DNA of 64,000 bases from Sedimentisphaerales bacterium (GTDB taxonomy: Bacteria; Planctomycetota; Phycisphaerae; Sedimentisphaerales; SG8-4). Location: the NCBI GenBank assembly GCA_016928975.1, contig JAFGJR010000300.1:10720-74719 (forward strand). Reading direction: 5' to 3'. The translations under genes were made by a program, and so were the position numbers. Positions 60,909 through 64,000 of this stretch are shown here, in pieces. Under the pieces are notes generated by a model. It was not told the DNA's origin. It saw only the letters and a list, made by a program, of their open reading frames with translations, and did no database searches. Every line of letters begins with the position of its first letter. Position 1 is the first letter of the stretch.

Positions 60909-61152
60909 CGGTGGTCATCCTAACAAATGCACCTTCTCAGGCATGTCCTCGCTGCGGCCCGATCCGGCACGTCGCCCGAATCGCCGGCGAAACCACGCGG
61001 AAGACCATTGTATGCTTGATCCAGGTCCCTGCAAAGATGTTGCCAGCCGCCGTGAATCCACTGCTGTTCGTCCTTGCCTCGGAGGACGGTCGCGGCTATG
61101 ATGCGGCCGTAGGCTCGACAGGGGATTTGTGACTTCTCGCAGGAGTGCGATC

Positions 61153-61434
61153 ATGAGCGACAATGTACCCCAGGAATTGACGCCGCAATATCTCAAGCAG
61201 GCCCTCAAGGCGTTCAAGAAACGTCTGAAATTGACGCGGCTCGACGAGGAGTCCAGCCTCGGCGGCGGTCCCTTCAGCAAGGGCGGCGACTCCGGCATCA
61301 TCGCCATCCAGCCGCCCAGAGAGTATCCCCGCGCGGTCTGGGAGAAGCTCGTCGAGCAAGGCAAGCTCCGCAGCGCCGGCTCCGGCATGTACGAGCTCGT
61401 CGAAGACCCCAACACCCCCCGCAGCAGGAAGTAG
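61153..61434 (+). CDS. Conserved small protein of unknown function
   Basis: A 93-residue soluble, basic protein: an N-terminal helix (LTPQYLKQALKAFKKRLKLT), a Gly-rich loop (GGGPFSKGGDSGIIAIQPP) and a winged-helix-like end (YPRAVWEKLVEQGKLRSAGSG, MYELVE). AGGAG lies nine bases ahead of ATG 61153. I recognise no named family. Confidence 0.7.
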   Translation: MSDNVPQELTPQYLKQALKAFKKRLKLTRLDEESSLGGGPFSKGGDSGIIAIQPPREYPRAVWEKLVEQGKLRSAGSGMYELVEDPNTPRSRK

Positions 61435-61614
61435 GCCCGTCCGAGTGGTCGCAGGGTTTGAGAGATCAGGGTAAGGTTGAGGCGGACAAGCTCACGGATT
61501 CTCCTTTGCCGAATCGAATCTTGACGCTGCCGAACCAATCGTATCTACTGGACTGCTGACCGGCACCGCATAGCCCGGATTAGATACAAACCTTGCAGGC
61601 AACGAACAGGATTC

Positions 61615-62745
61615 ATGAGCATGGGACAGCCGATTGACAAAATCACGCTAAGAGGATTCAAGTCGATCCGGGACCTGGAGGACTTTCCGCTGCGAAGCCT
61701 CAACATCCTCATCGGCCCCAACGGCGCCGGCAAGAGCAACTTCGTGGACTTCTTCCAGTTGCTCCGGGCCATGGCCGGTGAAAACCTCCAAAGGTTCGTC
61801 ATTGAGCATGGGGGAGGTGATAGTTTCTTCTTCATGGGTCCCAAATTCACGCCAAGGATATCGGCCCGTCTTGGATTTGGCCAATATGTCTACGAATTCG
61901 CGCTGGCCCCAACAAGCTCGGTTGAGTTGATCATCGCGGAAGAGCATATCCATCACGCTGGCGGGAGTGCGGCGGGCGGTTCTACTTACTCTGTATCAAG
62001 CGGAGCACGCGAGTCTGCTCTAAAGACCTACTGCGACTGCAAATCCATGAAGGGCAAGTTGTTCTTTGGCCCCGCCGTGAGTATCTTTGAACCTATATCG
62101 AGCTGGGTAGTCTATCACCTTGATGACACGAGCATGTTGGCCCCGATGCGGCGAATCGGCTCCGTGCGCGATAACGAATACCTGCGTGCGGACGCAGCGA
62201 ATCTTGCGGCCTTTCTGCTCATGCTGCACGATCAACACGAGGCCGTCTATGAGAAGATAACGGATACGGTGCGCCTGGCAGCACCGTTCCTTGACGATTT
62301 CAAGTTCAGACCCAGGCCATCCAACGGTGACACAATGCTTCAGCTTGAGTGGACCCAGAAGGACAGCGACTACCCATTTCTTGTGAGCCAGCTCTCGGAT
62401 GGCACCGTGCGTTTCATTGCCTTGACCACGGCACTGCTGCAACCGGATCCGCCGGCCACGATCCTTGTGGATGAGCCGGAACTGGGGTTGCATCCCTACG
62501 CGCTGACTCTGCTGGCGGCACTATTGAAGAAGGCTGCCACGAAGACTCAGGTCATCGTGTCCACGCAGTCTGCGCCGCTCCTGGACAGCTTCCAGGCCGA
62601 GGATGTTATCGTGGTGGATCGCAAGGATGGGGAGTCCACATTCAAGCGCCTGTCCAGCGCGGAGTTGGAGGAATGGCTGAAAGACTATTCCCTCGGCGAG
62701 TTGTGGCAGAAGAACGTAATCGGCGGGAGACCCTCCAATGATTAG
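61615..62745 (+). CDS. AAA ATPase (AAA_21-like), gene A of pair 2
   Basis: A 376-residue ATPase: ITLRGFKSIRDLEDFPLRSL, Walker A GPNGAGKSNF, variable middle domain, LSDGTVRFIALTTALL (signature-like), Walker B ILVDEPELGLHPYA and H-switch VIVSTQSAPLLDSF (His replaced by Gln). This is the usual ATPase partner of DUF4276 genes. Parts of the middle domain are AT-richer than the flanks. AACAGGA precedes the ATG. Its end overlaps DUF4276 by eight bases. Confidence 0.88.
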   Translation: MSMGQPIDKITLRGFKSIRDLEDFPLRSLNILIGPNGAGKSNFVDFFQLLRAMAGENLQRFVIEHGGGDSFFFMGPKFTPRISARLGFGQYVYEFALAPTSSVELIIAEEHIHHAGGSAAGGSTYSVSSGARESALKTYCDCKSMKGKLFFGPAVSIFEPISSWVVYHLDDTSMLAPMRRIGSVRDNEYLRADAANLAAFLLMLHDQHEAVYEKITDTVRLAAPFLDDFKFRPRPSNGDTMLQLEWTQKDSDYPFLVSQLSDGTVRFIALTTALLQPDPPATILVDEPELGLHPYALTLLAALLKKAATKTQVIVSTQSAPLLDSFQAEDVIVVDRKDGESTFKRLSSAELEEWLKDYSLGELWQKNVIGGRPSND

Positions 62746-63388
62746 GGTCTACGTGTTGGTCGAGGGACAGACGGAGGAGGCATTCGTCAAGAACATCCTG
62801 CAGGGCCATTTCAATCGGCAGCAGATCTACCTTTTCCCCATTCTCTCCGGCGGCATTAAGAAGTACCCGCGCGCCCGACGCGACATCCTTGCCGCTTTGA
62901 AGAGTGACACCGGCGCTTCTTGCACGACCATGTTCGATTACTATGGCATGCCCAATAATTGGCCGAATCGAAAGGCGGCGGGACAGAGGCCACACGAGGA
63001 AAAGGCTGTCATGATCGAGAGAGCGATATTGGAGGACATCTCCGCGGAACTGGGCACGGGCTTCAATTCCGCCCGATTCGTCCCCTACGTGCAGATGCAC
63101 GAGTTTGAGGCGCTGCTGTTCAGCGACCCTAAGCTGCTGGCGGATGGTCTGGATCTGACGGATGCGACGGCAACTCAGAGCATCAGAGGCCAGTTTCGGT
63201 CACCCGAGGAAATCAACGACAGCCAACAGACTGCCCCGTCCAAGAGGATCATCCAACTGTGTCCGAGTTACGACAAGAGGCTGGACGGGCTCTTCATCAG
63301 CCAGAGGATCGGCCTGGAAGTGATGCGAGCCGAGTGTTCACACTTCGACGAGTGGATTCAGACGCTGGAAGCATTGGCACATCATTGA
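62738..63388 (+). CDS. DUF4276 (TOPRIM-like) protein, gene B of pair 2
   Basis: A 216-residue DUF4276 protein: IRVYVLVEGQTEEAFVKNIL (glutamate of the TOPRIM-like core), CTTMFDYYGMPNNWP, RFVPYVQMHEFEALLFSDP and the C-terminal KRLDGLFISQRIGLEVMRAE. The family is thought to be a TOPRIM-like nuclease and always pairs with an AAA_21 ATPase; a role in phage defence is proposed for related pairs. It starts inside the ATPase gene. Confidence 0.88.
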   Translation: MIRVYVLVEGQTEEAFVKNILQGHFNRQQIYLFPILSGGIKKYPRARRDILAALKSDTGASCTTMFDYYGMPNNWPNRKAAGQRPHEEKAVMIERAILEDISAELGTGFNSARFVPYVQMHEFEALLFSDPKLLADGLDLTDATATQSIRGQFRSPEEINDSQQTAPSKRIIQLCPSYDKRLDGLFISQRIGLEVMRAECSHFDEWIQTLEALAHH

Positions 63389-63496
63389 TGATGTGAGCCA
63401 CTGTCTCGCTACGCGCAGACCGACGCGTTTGGGTTGACGAGGGGGGGAATTGCCTTTAGGATGGGGGTTTGCCAGTCTGGTGTTGAAAGGAATCTG

Positions 63497-64000
63497 ATGG
63501 AGACAATCCTGCAGACGAAGATCGCCGGGAGGGAGCCGATGCGCGGCAAGGTTCGCGATGTGTATGACCTCGGCGACAAGCTCTTGATCGTGGCCACCGA
63601 CCGCCTCAGCGCGTTCGATGTCGTGATGGCCACGCCGATCCCGTATAAGGGCGTCGTCCTGACGCAGATCTCGAAGTTCTGGTTCGACTTCCTCAGCGGC
63701 GTGGTCGAGCATCACCTGATCTCGGACAGCGTCTCGGACTTCCCGGAGCCTTTCGGCAAGCACGCCGGCCAGCTCAAGGGCCGCAGCATGCTCGTCCGCA
63801 AGGTCCAGGTGCTGCCGATCGAGTGCGTGGTTCGCGGCTATTTGGCGGGCTCTGGGTGGAAGGAGTATCAGAGCAGCGGCACGGTCTGCGGCGTGAAGCT
63901 GCCGGCGGGGCTCAAGCAGTGCCAGAAGCTGCCCCAGCCGATCTTCACGCCGGCCACGAAGGCCGAGCGTGGCATGCACGATGAGAACATCAGCTTCGAG
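63497..64000 (+). CDS. purC: Phosphoribosylaminoimidazole-succinocarboxamide synthase PurC, 5' part
   Basis: The first 168 residues of SAICAR synthetase, which joins aspartate to CAIR in purine synthesis. Visible are [60 protein letters not shown] and [20 protein letters not shown]. The [16 protein letters not shown] segment and G-S-G-W-K-E-Y place it in the long, yeast Ade1-like class. The window cuts the gene. GAAAGGAAT precedes the ATG. Confidence 0.95.
   Translation, partial: METILQTKIAGREPMRGKVRDVYDLGDKLLIVATDRLSAFDVVMATPIPYKGVVLTQISKFWFDFLSGVVEHHLISDSVSDFPEPFGKHAGQLKGRSMLVRKVQVLPIECVVRGYLAGSGWKEYQSSGTVCGVKLPAGLKQCQKLPQPIFTPATKAERGMHDENISFE

Overview
The window is typical of a Planctomycetota chromosome, most likely of the class Phycisphaerae and possibly close to the anaerobic polysaccharide-degrading Sedimentisphaerales. 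This placement is inference. It rests on GC-rich coding DNA, a sigma factor of the planctomycetal ECF type beside a Pkn-type kinase with TPRs, secreted PD40/LamG proteins with calcium-loop repeats, many secreted glycosidases, a MoxR/DUF58/BatA/DUF4159 operon, and short palindromic repeats scattered in and between genes. No phage, insertion-sequence transposase, CRISPR array, tRNA or rRNA was recognised.

Layout. 1-6.5 kb: a cruciform repeat, queA, a secreted PD40/LamG protein, a Ser/Thr kinase and its ECF sigma factor. 6.5-18.5 kb: a DUF481 outer-membrane protein, a pectate-lyase-like protein, a complete three-gene sugar ABC importer (binding protein, double ATPase, permease), a lactonase-like propeller and a GH3 lipoprotein. 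18.5-25.3 kb: a small unknown gene with dcd, nadB, a glycosidase remnant, the RNase P RNA, a sodium:solute symporter with two tiny membrane proteins, and a DegT-type aminotransferase. 25.3-35.3 kb: a GH2 enzyme riddled with repeats, two further secreted carbohydrate-active proteins, a zinc-ribbon protein, and a LamG-like gene beside a broken partial copy. 35.5-46.9 kb: a seven-gene MoxR operon on the minus strand, ending in a caspase-like protein and a DUF4159 protein. 47.2-54.8 kb: a consensus promoter, an HTH-receiver protein, an HDOD-histidine kinase, a PD40/TPR protein with a CxxCH motif, a GAF-like protein and a membrane protein. 54.9-63.4 kb: two ATPase + TOPRIM-like gene pairs of the kind seen in OLD/PARIS-like defence, on either side of groES/groEL, which is split by a four-helix-bundle gene. 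The window ends inside purC.

How it fits together. The first half serves sensing, breakdown and uptake of plant or algal polysaccharide: surface kinase/sigma signalling, secreted GH2/GH3/pectate-lyase/TIM-barrel enzymes, a sugar ABC importer and a Na+ symporter. The middle is an envelope-linked MoxR chaperone operon and a phosphorelay. The last part is chaperonin and housekeeping DNA with two inserted ATPase/nuclease-like modules. The most unusual signals are (1) repeat elements of several unrelated families, some inserted in frame in coding sequence or sitting exactly at stop codons, notably in the GH2 gene and in the groES/four-helix/groEL block, and (2) the two two-gene ATPase modules.
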